64,000 bases of DNA from JABMMZ01 sp040403495 (GCA_040403495.1 JBBAKM010000015.1:1-64000), one strand, 5' to 3'. Shown: positions 15,217 through 24,696, counted from the first letter of the stretch. Program-made: numbers and translations. Notes: generated by a model from the sequence alone, not told the origin.

Positions 15217-17109
15217 ATGAAAAAGAAAGGGTTATTAGCTTCATTCTTAATGTATTCGGTTTTTTTGTGGGCACAATCCAAAGATTTAATTCTAATTCAG
15301 AGAGATACTTTTGTAATCAATGGCTTCCAGTTGAATGAAAATAGGTTTAAGAACCGCTCTATTTGGTTATCCAACAAATCTATTTCTACAATGAGTGAAA
15401 AGGAAATGTCTAAATTGCCAGTAAGAAGCCTTGCAGAGGCACTGCAGTTTGTGGCGGGAGTTTCTATTTTACAAAGAGCGCCGGGAGGTACCCAGGCCGA
15501 TTTGTCTATTGATGGCGGCACATTCGACCAAAGTTTGGTGCTTATCAATGGAATAAAAAGTAACGATGTGCAAACAGGACATCACCAGTTAAATTTACCC
15601 TTTCCCATGATTGCAGTTAAGCAAGTCGAGGTATACAAAGGCGCTCAAACTCGAATGTTTGGCCCAGGTGCGTTGACAGGGGCAGTTAATTTTGTAGTAT
15701 CTCCACAACAAGATGGTTTGAAACTTCATGTCTATGCCGGTTCCAATTTCAAAAGAGACACTATCGACCAATCTTCCTATATCAATCAAGGGGTTCAAGC
15801 CAGTTACGGTTTTAAGTCAAAGAAAATTAATCATTTAATAGCCACTGCCTTTGAGTCGGGAACAGGTTACCGTTACAACACCGCTTTTAATAGAAATCAA
15901 TGGATGTATGCTTCTGATTATACCTTTAATCCCAATCACAAGATTGAGTTTTTGTTAGGGTTTAATTACAATCAATTTGGAGCAAATGCTTTTTATGTCC
16001 CTCCAATCCGTCCCGATACATTTTCGAGAGAGGCAAATGCACAAGAAACCGTTCAAACACTCTTTTCTTCTTTGCAATCGTTTCATAAAATAAACAAATG
16101 GAAATTAAATCCTAGGTTGAGTTTTCGAAAAAACAACGATGATTATATTTTTATTCGTCAAAAACCATCGGTGTTTCGCAATTTACATATAACCCAAACC
16201 ACCCAATTGGAATTGCATGCAAGCAGAACGAACCGTTTTGGTGAACTTGGTTTGGGTGTGGAAGGAAGAATGGATGACATTAACAGCACTAATTTGGGTC
16301 AAAGGAATAGAAACAATTTAGGGTTGTATGCCGAACAACTTTTTAAATTTGGTAAAAAAGTAGAGATGAGTCCGGGGGTTTACATGAATTATAACTCCGA
16401 CTTTGGATTTAAAATATTCCCTTCTTTCGACGCACATTATTTGGTTTCACAAAGATTGAAAATATATACCCATTCAGGAACTTCGATGAGAAATCCGACC
16501 TACACAGATTGGTATTACAGAGGTCCGTCTAATGATGGCAATCCACTTTTGTTGCCTGAACAGTCTTTCCAAACTGAGTTGGGAATTAAGACATTTCAAA
16601 AAAAATGGAATATAAATGCTTATGGATTTTATCGCAATGTCGACCAACTTATTTCATGGGTTAGGCCCAATAACATGAGTAGGTACCGTCCCGAAAATAT
16701 ATTAAGAGCACAAACTTTAGGTACCCATATTTCTTTTAAAACCCAAGAAGTTATTTTAAGTCCTAAGTGGTCATTGTCTTACCTAGGAGCCTACACTTTT
16801 TTGAATACTACTTTATTAATGCCTTTAATTGGAGAAACGAAATACGAAGACAATAGTTTAAGACATCAATGGATTAATAGTTTGAATGTTAATGTTAACA
16901 GTAAAGTGTTTTTATCATTAAATTACCGTTTTATCGAACATTTAAATGCAACACAATATGGTTTGTTGGATACTCGAATAGCATTCAAACACAAAGATGT
17001 TACTTGTTATTTGGATGTCAATAATTTATTGGATGTTCAGTTTACCCAAGTTAACAGTATCCCTTTGCCGGGGACTTGGTTTACTTTTGGTTTGAAATAC
17101 AAGTATTAA
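15217..17109 (+). CDS. TonB-dependent outer-membrane receptor
   Basis: 630 residues from the ATG that opens the signal peptide MKKKGLLASFLMYSVFLWAQ; the non-ATG start 15 nt upstream falls in the promoter box. Residues about 50-165 are a plug domain (VRSLAEALQFVAGVSILQRA, GGTQADLSIDGGTFDQSLVLING, then VEVYKGAQTRMFGPGALTGAVNFV). The rest is a 22-strand-type barrel ending in an aromatic tail (TWFTFGLKYKY). The short length and absence of a carboxypeptidase-like N-terminal domain make it BtuB/FecA-like rather than SusC-like. It probably imports a metal chelate or vitamin using TonB energy. No SusD partner or binding lipoprotein lies next to it. Confidence 0.9.
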   Translation: MKKKGLLASFLMYSVFLWAQSKDLILIQRDTFVINGFQLNENRFKNRSIWLSNKSISTMSEKEMSKLPVRSLAEALQFVAGVSILQRAPGGTQADLSIDGGTFDQSLVLINGIKSNDVQTGHHQLNLPFPMIAVKQVEVYKGAQTRMFGPGALTGAVNFVVSPQQDGLKLHVYAGSNFKRDTIDQSSYINQGVQASYGFKSKKINHLIATAFESGTGYRYNTAFNRNQWMYASDYTFNPNHKIEFLLGFNYNQFGANAFYVPPIRPDTFSREANAQETVQTLFSSLQSFHKINKWKLNPRLSFRKNNDDYIFIRQKPSVFRNLHITQTTQLELHASRTNRFGELGLGVEGRMDDINSTNLGQRNRNNLGLYAEQLFKFGKKVEMSPGVYMNYNSDFGFKIFPSFDAHYLVSQRLKIYTHSGTSMRNPTYTDWYYRGPSNDGNPLLLPEQSFQTELGIKTFQKKWNINAYGFYRNVDQLISWVRPNNMSRYRPENILRAQTLGTHISFKTQEVILSPKWSLSYLGAYTFLNTTLLMPLIGETKYEDNSLRHQWINSLNVNVNSKVFLSLNYRFIEHLNATQYGLLDTRIAFKHKDVTCYLDVNNLLDVQFTQVNSIPLPGTWFTFGLKYKY

Positions 17110-18851
17110 GGTTTTTTACTTCTTTTGAAAACTATAAATCCGTCTTTGTTGTATACGGTTTTTAAATCAGGATTTAATTCCAATTCTTGGGTGTTATTGG
17201 CTTTTACAACAAAATATACGTCTTTGTCGAGCTTTGCATCGTTGATAAGCCAGTATTTTTCAGCGCCATCAAGTTCATTTCTTTGTTGTTCATTAAGCGC
17301 AAGATAGTTGGGGGCCCCTTTTGATTTCAAAAAAGATTTTCTCACTTTATTCAAACCATCTTTGGGTTTCAGAGGTAAAGTGTTGGCATAAAAATAAATA
17401 GCATAAGTTTTAAAGCCTGCATTGTGGAAGTAGCAGTTTTCTTTACTTTTTGATTTATAAAATTGGATAATCCCTCCTTGAGTATGTGCTTCTATTTTAG
17501 GAACCAATAGGATAGAACTTAGGGAAATAAACACCACCATTCCGATTAATAAAAAGCCGAAAACTGATGTTTTATTTGCCTTTTTAATCAGCATTACAAC
17601 AAATGTAATTAAGGAAATACAAAGTACAATACCTGGAATTAGGTCTGTATAATGCCAATTTACATGCGCTTTGATATTCATGACAGCAAACTCATCCTTG
17701 ATGTATGGAATAATTGCAGATTTATGAAACATCATTACGACAGGCAATGCTATACTGACGGCAGCAATTATAAAACCAACCAAAAGGGTTAAAAGAATAT
17801 ACCTCAGTTTGAGTTTAAAGATGGAGTTACACATACTTTCAATGCCATAAGCGGACAAGAATGTAAGTGGTAGCCAACAGAGCGAGGAATAGTGAACGAT
17901 TTTGGTTTTAACAATTGAAAACAAGATAAGAACGACCCAAAAAAGACAAAGCATAGTAAGTCGGAATACATTTTCGGGATAGGTGTAAAACTCATTTTTT
18001 TTCCAAGCCGCTATTGCAAAGATGGAGATTGGGAAACAGCCAAAAAACAAAACCAAAGCGTGGTAATAAAACGGTTGTTGATGCCCAGCGATATTTTGAG
18101 AAAAGAGGCCAATTTGATATTGTATAAATTCAATAAGGAAATAAGGTCCATTTTTGATTGTTTCGGGTAAAAACCAGATACAACAAACCAACAAAGTGCT
18201 AAAAAGATAGATGAAAAGATGTTGGATGTTAAAAAACCAAACCATTCTTTTGGCAAACACCATTGAAAATAAAACAAGTAAGCCTACTAACAATGCAACA
18301 GGCCCTTTACATAAAATAGCAATTCCGGTGTATAAGCCAGCTAAAAAAAAGTTTTGATTGGGGTTGTATGAAACGTGGTGATTTTTAAGTGCTTTAAAAA
18401 ATTCTAGGATACTTAAAAAGATAAAGAAGTTAAAAACGGGGTCAATTAATCCAGTTTTGAAATACAGATGTGGCGTAATTGAACCTAAGTAGGACAGCAC
18501 CCACCAATGGGCAACATGACCTTTAAATAGTTTTTTTGCAAAAGAAAAAATAACCCAAAGTGTTAAAATTCCAAAAATTGCATTTGGAAAACGGGCTGCA
18601 AATTCATTGACACCAAAAAGTTTCATAGAAAGAACCTGAAGCCAAATAAACAAGGGTGGTTTTTCCCAAAAAGGATTAAAATTGATTTGAACCTGAGAAT
18701 AATTGTTGGTGACCATCATTTCTCGTGCCGATTCTGCAAAGTTTATTTCGTCCCAATCGAACAAATGTACACTGCCTAAAAAGGGAAAGAATAGAATTCC
18801 ACCAATGAGTAGAATGATGACAAAGTGAAAAAGTTGGTCCGATTTTGTCAT
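17106..18851 (-). CDS. ArnT-like lipid-linked glycosyltransferase (PMT/GT83 type)
   Basis: 581 residues, polytopic, with about 11-13 membrane helices and a soluble C-terminal part from about residue 440. The first periplasmic loop holds the diagnostic acidic motif DWDEINFAESAREMM, then FWEKPPLFIWLQ and GVNEFAARFPNA, as in ArnT and protein O-mannosyltransferases. Such enzymes move a sugar from undecaprenyl phosphate to lipid A, a protein or another glycan on the outer face of the inner membrane. The start overlaps the end of the PAP2 phosphatase gene by 4 nt, so the two form a unit: one releases a lipid-linked carrier, the other cleaves lipid phosphates. The acceptor is not identifiable. Confidence 0.85.
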   Translation of the reverse strand: MTKSDQLFHFVIILLIGGILFFPFLGSVHLFDWDEINFAESAREMMVTNNYSQVQINFNPFWEKPPLFIWLQVLSMKLFGVNEFAARFPNAIFGILTLWVIFSFAKKLFKGHVAHWWVLSYLGSITPHLYFKTGLIDPVFNFFIFLSILEFFKALKNHHVSYNPNQNFFLAGLYTGIAILCKGPVALLVGLLVLFSMVFAKRMVWFFNIQHLFIYLFSTLLVCCIWFLPETIKNGPYFLIEFIQYQIGLFSQNIAGHQQPFYYHALVLFFGCFPISIFAIAAWKKNEFYTYPENVFRLTMLCLFWVVLILFSIVKTKIVHYSSLCWLPLTFLSAYGIESMCNSIFKLKLRYILLTLLVGFIIAAVSIALPVVMMFHKSAIIPYIKDEFAVMNIKAHVNWHYTDLIPGIVLCISLITFVVMLIKKANKTSVFGFLLIGMVVFISLSSILLVPKIEAHTQGGIIQFYKSKSKENCYFHNAGFKTYAIYFYANTLPLKPKDGLNKVRKSFLKSKGAPNYLALNEQQRNELDGAEKYWLINDAKLDKDVYFVVKANNTQELELNPDLKTVYNKDGFIVFKRSKKP

Positions 18852-19501
18852 TTTTTAGATTTGGAAAAAGAGTTTTGCCATTGAGGCGTAAGTAAGTTTT
18901 TGTGAATCAATAGGGTCGTAAAAAAAGCAATAGAAAATCCTATCAGAGCCCCTGCATAAACATCCATGACGTAATGTTGCAATACATACACACGAGAGTA
19001 TCCCATAGCTAAAGCGAGTATAAAAAGGATGAATTTAAACAGTTTACTATTGGTCATAAAAGCAACTAGAGACAAAGAACAAAAAGCAGAAACCGTATGA
19101 CCCGAAGGAAAACTACCGTTAGAATGAAGTTTTATCCCTTTAACATAATGCATAACCACGGTTTCTTGCTGACTTATCCAAAAGAAAGGTCGTTTAAAGT
19201 CAGTGAAAATAAAATGCTTACACACTATAATTGTAATTCCGCAAATAGCCAAGGCGATTACTGCCGATAAAAACATTCTTTTTTCGTGGAAAAAACTCAA
19301 AATTAGAACAAAGATGATAATTGCTATTTCGGGTAAACGGGTTAAATGGTACATTATGACATCCAAAACGGGATGATTGAGCGCATTTATTTGAATAAGT
19401 GAAACATTTTTGTTTACCATTAAAATCCATGGCAATACGCTAATTGCCAATAAAATATGGCAAAGTATGACAATTCGATTATTTTGGATGAAGGCTTTCA
19501 A
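18848..19501 (-). CDS. PAP2-family membrane phosphatase
   Basis: 217 residues with six membrane helices. The three phosphatase motifs are present: KRP near residue 100, PSGH (SNGSFPSGHTVSAFCS) and SRVYVLQHYVMDVYAG with its catalytic His. The start is TTG at 19501: the frame has a stop codon three codons upstream with no ATG or GTG between, and TTG gives MKAFIQNNRIVIL running straight into the first helix. A 9-bp hairpin lies 3 nt upstream. PAP2 proteins in this setting remove phosphate from undecaprenyl pyrophosphate, phosphatidic acid or lipid A. Partnership with the ArnT-like gene downstream suggests envelope lipid or glycan modification. Confidence 0.88.
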   Translation of the reverse strand: MKAFIQNNRIVILCHILLAISVLPWILMVNKNVSLIQINALNHPVLDVIMYHLTRLPEIAIIIFVLILSFFHEKRMFLSAVIALAICGITIIVCKHFIFTDFKRPFFWISQQETVVMHYVKGIKLHSNGSFPSGHTVSAFCSLSLVAFMTNSKLFKFILFILALAMGYSRVYVLQHYVMDVYAGALIGFSIAFFTTLLIHKNLLTPQWQNSFSKSKK

Positions 19502-19504
19502 AAA

Positions 19505-19525
19505 TTTTTACAAATATTGTAAAAA
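19505..19525 (-). promoter_or_regulatory. Perfect hairpin directly upstream of the PAP2 TTG start
   Basis: On the minus strand TTTTTACAA pairs with TTGTAAAAA over 9 bp around a 3-nt loop, ending 3 nt before the start codon. It could restrict initiation or be a chance AT-rich palindrome. Confidence 0.4.
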
Positions 19526-19571
19526 AAAATTTCTAATGCCCTATTTATTTAGTTAATTGCAAACATAATTG

Positions 19572-19601
19572 CAAATTTAAAGAAAGAAATATGAGTACAA
19601 A
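19572..19601 (-). promoter_or_regulatory. Promoter of the PAP2-ArnT-like operon
   Basis: Reading leftward, TTTG (19601-19598), 18 bases, then TAAATTTG (19579-19572). The -33 element lies inside the first codons of the divergent START-like gene. Confidence 0.6.
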
Positions 19602-19986
19602 GAAGAAAAGAGACCTTATTGAATTAGAATTTCCGATTAGATGTTCACCAGCCATCTTATATAACTACTTACAAACAGGTTCGGGTTTACAAGAATGGTT
19701 TGCCCACAAAGTAACTAACAAAAGCAGAACAGATTATGATTTTGAGTTTGACGATGGAACCATAAGTAAAGCCAAATTACTTAAATCAATTAACAACAAA
19801 TTGGTTCGTTTTAAATGGGAAAATTCTGAAGAAAATGAATTCTTGGAATTGGAGATTATTGTAGATGAATTAACCGAAGATGTTGCTATTAAAGTTACAG
19901 AATATTGTGATGAAGATGAAAAAAGAGGTTTGATAGAATTGTGGCATTCGCAAATAGAGGCGTTGAGAGATGTGGTGGGTTCTTAA
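19591..19986 (+). CDS. START-like (SRPBCC/AHSA1-type) domain protein
   Basis: 131 residues, all one helix-grip domain: an N-terminal strand with ELEFPIRCSPAILYNYL, a GLQEWFAHKV segment, a mid-protein run of acidic strands (KWENSEENEFLELEIIVDE) and a long C-terminal helix LIELWHSQIEALRDVV. The family is widespread and single-copy in Bacteroidota, is cytosolic, and probably binds a small hydrophobic ligand; its role is not known. It is divergent from the PAP2 operon with 89 bp between starts and is followed 37 nt later by the LptF/G permease gene, a pairing that suggests co-transcription. Confidence 0.8.
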   Translation: MSTKKKRDLIELEFPIRCSPAILYNYLQTGSGLQEWFAHKVTNKSRTDYDFEFDDGTISKAKLLKSINNKLVRFKWENSEENEFLELEIIVDELTEDVAIKVTEYCDEDEKRGLIELWHSQIEALRDVVGS

Positions 19987-20023
19987 TAATTGGAACATTA
20001 TTTGCTAATGTGTTTACTTTAAA

Positions 20024-21469
20024 ATGAAAAAAGTAAATCTCTTAATCATAAAGGCTTTTATTGGTCCTTTTTTAGCTACTTTTTTAATTTCTATGTTTTT
20101 GTTTTTAATGTTATTTCTATGGAAATACATTGATGATTTAATAGGAAAAGGTTTGGAATGGCACGTGGTTGTTAGACTCTTGTTTTTTGCTATGGCCGAT
20201 TTAATCCCCATGGCATTGCCTCTGTCGGTTCTCCTCTCTAGTTTAATGACTTTCGGTAACTTGTCGGAATCCTACGAGTTGGTCGCCCTTAAATCTTCAG
20301 GAATTAGTATATACAGAGCATTAGCGCCTGTTTTTTTTGTTATTGTAGCCCTTTCTTTTATTACTTTTTATGTTTCCAATACACTCATACCCAAGGCCAA
20401 CTTGGAAGCCAAAAGTTTGCTGTGGGATATTCGCAACAAAAAACCCGCATTTGACATCAAAGAAGGTCTGTTTTACAACGGAATTGATGGTTATCAAATA
20501 AAGATTGGTAAAAAAGACAGAGACAATGAAACCATCTACGACGTGTTAATTTATGAAATTAAACCGGGTTACAGTGAGTTGTCTATTGTTCGAGCCAAAA
20601 AAGGAATAATGAAATTAAGCGATGACAAGCGTTTGCTCTATTTTACATTGTTTGACGGAGTGCGTTACGAAGAGTTGGTCGAAAATAGCGACTATAAAAA
20701 AAGATATCCCGCTACTGCTACTTATTTTGAATCGCAAAAAATGACGTTCGATTTGAGTGACTTGGATTTGAAAAAAACAGATAAGGAATTGTTTAAAGGC
20801 AGTGCCGTTATGATGAATATCAATGAACTAGACCAAGCCATTGATTCTTCAAAAAAGGAAATTCAAAAACGTACATTCGCTGTTAGGGATTATATTCAAC
20901 CTTATTACATCAATCCCAAAACCGTTCAAATGGGTAATACTTTGGACAGTCCTGCATTGGTAAACGATACAATCATCAATAACTTTAATAAAGAGGAGCG
21001 CTATCAACTACTTGAATCTGCATTGTCCTCTTCGCGTAACCTTCGTAGTTTGATAGAAACCAGTATGCATGAATTGAAAGATATTCAGAAGGAAATGAAG
21101 CTATACACCATTAAGTGGCACGAAAAATTCACCCTTTCTTTTGTGTTAATTGTGTTATTCCTGATGTCAGCACCACTTGGTACTATTATCAGAAAAGGAG
21201 GGATAGGTGTGCCAATGGTATTTTCTATTTTGTTGTTTATTCTATATTATGTAATCAATATGATAGGCTTTAAAATGGGGCGTGAAGGCATAATACCTCA
21301 ATGGTTGGGTGCATGGATGTCTAGTTTGGTTTTGTTGCCTGTGGGCTTGTTTATTCTGAAAAAAGCAGCCGATGAATCAGCCGTATTTGACAAAGAAAAA
21401 TATCAAAAGTTTTTTGAAAAGATAAAACGCTTCTTTTTCAAACTAAGCATTAAGAAAAAGCCTTTGTAG
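20024..21469 (+). CDS. LptF/LptG-family permease (LPS export)
   Basis: 481 residues, YjgP/YjgQ family. Membrane helices are visible near residues 10-34, 48-75, 98-120 and then a C-terminal cluster of three (about 365-455), separated by a large periplasmic beta-jellyroll region. Signature phrases include ALPLSVLLSSLMTFGNLSESYELVALKSSGIS and APLGTIIRKGGIGVPMVFSILLFILYYVINMIG. Together with LptB it draws lipopolysaccharide out of the inner membrane and passes it to the Lpt bridge. Bacteroidota often carry LptF and LptG at separate loci, and I cannot tell which this is. The 3' end overlaps the convergent DUF6629 gene by 20 nt. Confidence 0.9.
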   Translation: MKKVNLLIIKAFIGPFLATFLISMFLFLMLFLWKYIDDLIGKGLEWHVVVRLLFFAMADLIPMALPLSVLLSSLMTFGNLSESYELVALKSSGISIYRALAPVFFVIVALSFITFYVSNTLIPKANLEAKSLLWDIRNKKPAFDIKEGLFYNGIDGYQIKIGKKDRDNETIYDVLIYEIKPGYSELSIVRAKKGIMKLSDDKRLLYFTLFDGVRYEELVENSDYKKRYPATATYFESQKMTFDLSDLDLKKTDKELFKGSAVMMNINELDQAIDSSKKEIQKRTFAVRDYIQPYYINPKTVQMGNTLDSPALVNDTIINNFNKEERYQLLESALSSSRNLRSLIETSMHELKDIQKEMKLYTIKWHEKFTLSFVLIVLFLMSAPLGTIIRKGGIGVPMVFSILLFILYYVINMIGFKMGREGIIPQWLGAWMSSLVLLPVGLFILKKAADESAVFDKEKYQKFFEKIKRFFFKLSIKKKPL

Positions 21470-22106
21470 CAGGTTGTGTTCGTTTGATAATTAAATAAAC
21501 AATACTACTCAGTATTGCTGCAAAATAACACCAAATTGAAATCAAGTGTTCATCGTAAAACAATTTGCTTACCACAAAAGAAATTAAAATAACCAAACCT
21601 AAATATTTCATGTTTTTAACACTCGAAATTAAGGCAGGAATAACGGTCGGGATGAAATAAAACAAGCCACTGTACCATACAAAATAAAAGGGGAAGTTCA
21701 AATCGTACCTGATATGATAGCCAGAAATACTCGCCTTAGGATTGTAATTTAACAGGCAATATCCTAAGTAAGTTGAGGCTATAATACCAATCAATAAAAT
21801 AAATTTCAATCTTTGTTTTATTCGAGGGCTAATTTCCATTAAGCGAATAGAAAATGGCACCCAAAAAGGCCATAATATTTGAGCAAAAAACAAGAAGAAA
21901 TAGGTGCTAATGGTTTCCCAATGTGAATATTGTTGTTTTTCTAAAGCCAACCACAGGAAGCCCTCACTCACTTGTTGAACGCCGAATAGCAATGGAATAC
22001 TAGCAAAAGGGATGTGTTTCTTGTTTTGACAAACCTTTATAGCTGCGCATCCTGTTGCCATGAGAACGCCTCCCGCTACAAAACTTGCTGTTGCAGAAAA
22101 ACACAT
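21450..22106 (-). CDS. DUF6629-type integral membrane protein
   Basis: 218 residues with about seven membrane helices. The N-terminus MCFSATASFVAGGVLMATGC, followed by IPLLFGVQQVSEGFLWLALE, is the family's recognisable pattern. No catalytic residues stand out and the function is unknown. It overlaps the LptF/G gene tail to tail by 20 nt and begins 10 nt downstream of the kdsA stop on the same strand, so it is probably transcribed with kdsA. Confidence 0.78.
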   Translation of the reverse strand: MCFSATASFVAGGVLMATGCAAIKVCQNKKHIPFASIPLLFGVQQVSEGFLWLALEKQQYSHWETISTYFFLFFAQILWPFWVPFSIRLMEISPRIKQRLKFILLIGIIASTYLGYCLLNYNPKASISGYHIRYDLNFPFYFVWYSGLFYFIPTVIPALISSVKNMKYLGLVILISFVVSKLFYDEHLISIWCYFAAILSSIVYLIIKRTQPATKAFS

Positions 22107-22115
22107 AAGCTTACA

Positions 22116-22928
22116 TTATAAAATGGCTTTTTTAACCCTAATTAGTTTTTCTAAAAGGGCTTCCAATTGTTCCAAAGGTAGCATGTTTGCACCGTCGCTT
22201 TTTGCTTCACTTGGGCGAGGATGGGTTTCTATAAATAAACCATCAGCACCAACGGCAATAGCTGCTTTTGCAATAGTTTCTATCAATTCCGGTAGTCCGC
22301 CAGTAACGCCACTCATCTGATTGGGTTGTTGCAAACTGTGTGTAATATCCATTACCACAGGATAGTTGTTTTTTTTCATCCAAGGAATGTTTCTAAAGTC
22401 AACGACCATGTCGCTGTAACCAAACATATTGCCTCGTTCTGTTAATATAATATCGGTATTACCGCTTTCTTCCACTTTTCTTACGGCGTGTTCCATGGCA
22501 TTAGCAGCCGCAAATTGACCTTTTTTTATGTTTACCGTTTTGCCTGTTTTGGCAGCAGCCACCAATAAGTCTGTTTGTCTGAACAAGAATGCAGGTATTT
22601 GTAAAACATCAATATAAGCCGCCGCCATTTCTGCTTCGTGTGCCTCGTGAATGTCTGTTACGGTAGGAACCTGAAAATGTTTACCCACTTTTTGAAGAAT
22701 TTCTAACGCTTTGATGTCTCCTATACCTGTAAAAGAATCCAAGCGTGAACGATTGGCTTTTCGGTATGATCCTTTGAAAATCCATGGAATTTCAAATTTG
22801 TTGGACAGATTGTTCAACTGACCTGCAATTTCAAAGGCTACCTCTTCGCTCTCTATTGCGCATGGTCCAGCCATTATGAAAAAATTAGGATTTTCGGTGT
22901 GTTTTAAAAAAGGGGTTTTGGGAAACAT
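22116..22928 (-). CDS. kdsA: 3-deoxy-8-phosphooctulonate synthase (Kdo-8-P synthase)
   Basis: 270 residues, full length. It condenses phosphoenolpyruvate with arabinose 5-phosphate to make Kdo 8-phosphate for lipid A-core. Conserved stretches: GPCAIES, IFKGSYRKANRSRLDSFTG, PTVTDIHEAHEA, DVLQIPAFLFRQTDLL, VNIKKGQF, ILTERGNMFGYSDMVVDFR and FIETHPRPSEAKSDGAN. Cys23 in GPCAIES occupies the position that is a metal ligand in class II enzymes (Asn in the E. coli type), so this is predicted to be the metal-dependent class. The product is cytosolic and feeds LPS assembly, in keeping with the nearby LptF/G gene. Confidence 0.96.
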   Translation of the reverse strand: MFPKTPFLKHTENPNFFIMAGPCAIESEEVAFEIAGQLNNLSNKFEIPWIFKGSYRKANRSRLDSFTGIGDIKALEILQKVGKHFQVPTVTDIHEAHEAEMAAAYIDVLQIPAFLFRQTDLLVAAAKTGKTVNIKKGQFAAANAMEHAVRKVEESGNTDIILTERGNMFGYSDMVVDFRNIPWMKKNNYPVVMDITHSLQQPNQMSGVTGGLPELIETIAKAAIAVGADGLFIETHPRPSEAKSDGANMLPLEQLEALLEKLIRVKKAIL

Positions 22929-22962
22929 ATTGACTTCAAAAATAATGTATTGTCATTAAATT

Positions 22963-22970
22963 CAAAGCTA
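22963..22970 (-). promoter_or_regulatory. Putative -7 box of kdsA
   Basis: TAGCTTTG on the minus strand, 34 nt upstream of the kdsA ATG, fits TAnnTTTG. No good -33 element is visible. Confidence 0.45.
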
Positions 22971-22998
22971 TTAACTGATATTTTTAATAAATTTAAGA

Positions 22999-24696
22999 CT
23001 ATCTGAAAGGGATAATCTGTTTGCTTTCAATGTCTTTGCTTTTCAGGATGACCACAATGCTCTTTACTTTACGGTACTTCTTATTCAATAGTAATTCCTG
23101 ATAAGTTTTGTTGATTAACTGACTGTTAAGCCATTCTCCTTTGTTTAATGTAAAGTTGTTGACAGAATGGGTTTTCTTTTTCTTTTTTATGAGTTCAATT
23201 TTTACTTCAATCGTTTGTGAATGTGCACTTTTAAAATGAATATTTAAACTTTGATGAAACACCGCATTGGGTTTGTTGTATAAATAATCGAGCAAAGAAT
23301 CAGTGTTAGGAATGGGTTTCCCAAGTATGTAAGTGGCTAGTTGGAAATCAGGAATACCATAACCGTATTTATCGTCGGGAATTTGATAATGGGAAGCACT
23401 TTTTTTGAGCGCAGTTAACAAAGTAGAGTATGAGATATGAGGAAATTGGATGTAGAAATTGGCCATTGCCCCTGCAAAAATAGGGGTGGAGTAGGACGTG
23501 CCATTTCCGCGATAAAAACCTTGAGGTGAAGCCACTATAGCTTGTTGTCCCATGGCAACAAAGTCAGGCTTAGTGCGTCCATCAAAACTAGGACCTTGTG
23601 AGCTAAAACTTGAATAAAATCCTTCTTCATTAACTGCACCTATCGTTATAACATTCGCAGCATCTGCGGGAGTGCCGATTTTTTTCCATTGAGATTGCCC
23701 TTCATTGCCGGCACTGTTTACGATGATTATGCCCTTTCTGAATGCAATTTCAGCGGCTTGAGCTATAAGGGTTGTTTTTCCATCCAAATCTTGGTAGCGA
23801 TGGCTCGTTTTAGGATGGTCGAATTGGTTATATCCCAATGAGGATGATATTAAATCAACCCCCAATTTTTCACTGTATTCTGCGGCCAATATCCAATTAA
23901 TTTCTTCGGTTAAATTTTCGTTTTTGGCATCTTCGGTTCGCATTAAATAAACCAAGGCATTGGGAGCAGTTCCATTGTAATTGTTGGGGTCAAAGGTATT
24001 TATAAAACCAACACAATTTGCGCCATGCTTGTCGTCTTCCCACACACTGTTGTCATTGTCTACAAAATCTTTGATAACCACGTCGGGACTTAATAGTTGT
24101 ATTAATCCAGGGGTTTTGTAGGCCATATAAAATCCTGCATCAAACACAGCAATAGCAGGAGTGAATAGGGTGTTGTTTTCCCAATTTGTGCCTATCATTT
24201 CATTTTGGATTTTTGCCTTTCCCCATTGATTGAGTTTTAATGAATCTAAAGGGAGTTTGTATTGAAACTTCTCTATGTATTCATTTTCGACAGTGTGTGG
24301 TTTGGGGGCTTTGTAGCTTTTAATTTGGGCTAGGAATTGAATTTTCTTAACAAAAGGAAGCGTTAATACTTTGTTTGGGTCGAAGGTATTGGTGTTAAAA
24401 AATACTTTAACACCGTTCAACCATTTGGAAGCTTGTAAGACATTTAATTCTTTGAATTGCGCCAATTGTTCTATGTAATAGGGAGTTACAGGAAGGTCGA
24501 GCGAATCGAGTTCTATGTTTTTTAGTTTTCTTTTGTATAGGGCTTTTTCACTTAAATATTGTTCGGGTTTTTGAAAACTAAAGGGATTGTTTTGTTTGTC
24601 CTTAAAATAGATGAAATAGTAGGATATTGAATCTTGCGATTTTAAGGAGATGGAAATTAATAATACAGAAAGAACAAGTAGGGGTTTAAAAACCAT
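22999..24696 (-). CDS. Secreted subtilisin-like serine protease (S8)
   Basis: 565 residues with signal peptide MVFKPLLVLSVLLISISLKSQ. Residues about 25-160 look like an inhibitor/propeptide region with YLSEKALYKRK, found ahead of the catalytic domain in many Bacteroidota S8 proteases. The triad is readable: Asp near 186 (AVFDAGFY), His near 224 (EDDKHGANCVGF), Ser near 401 (GNGTSYSTPIFAGAMA), with the oxyanion Asn in NSAGNEG. The last ~90 residues form a Lys-rich beta domain with no T9SS sorting signature, so it may stay periplasmic or be exported otherwise. Its start overlaps the upstream lipoprotein gene by 11 nt; the three genes form one operon and the lipoproteins may be partners or substrates. 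Confidence 0.88.
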   Translation of the reverse strand: MVFKPLLVLSVLLISISLKSQDSISYYFIYFKDKQNNPFSFQKPEQYLSEKALYKRKLKNIELDSLDLPVTPYYIEQLAQFKELNVLQASKWLNGVKVFFNTNTFDPNKVLTLPFVKKIQFLAQIKSYKAPKPHTVENEYIEKFQYKLPLDSLKLNQWGKAKIQNEMIGTNWENNTLFTPAIAVFDAGFYMAYKTPGLIQLLSPDVVIKDFVDNDNSVWEDDKHGANCVGFINTFDPNNYNGTAPNALVYLMRTEDAKNENLTEEINWILAAEYSEKLGVDLISSSLGYNQFDHPKTSHRYQDLDGKTTLIAQAAEIAFRKGIIIVNSAGNEGQSQWKKIGTPADAANVITIGAVNEEGFYSSFSSQGPSFDGRTKPDFVAMGQQAIVASPQGFYRGNGTSYSTPIFAGAMANFYIQFPHISYSTLLTALKKSASHYQIPDDKYGYGIPDFQLATYILGKPIPNTDSLLDYLYNKPNAVFHQSLNIHFKSAHSQTIEVKIELIKKKKKTHSVNNFTLNKGEWLNSQLINKTYQELLLNKKYRKVKSIVVILKSKDIESKQIIPFR

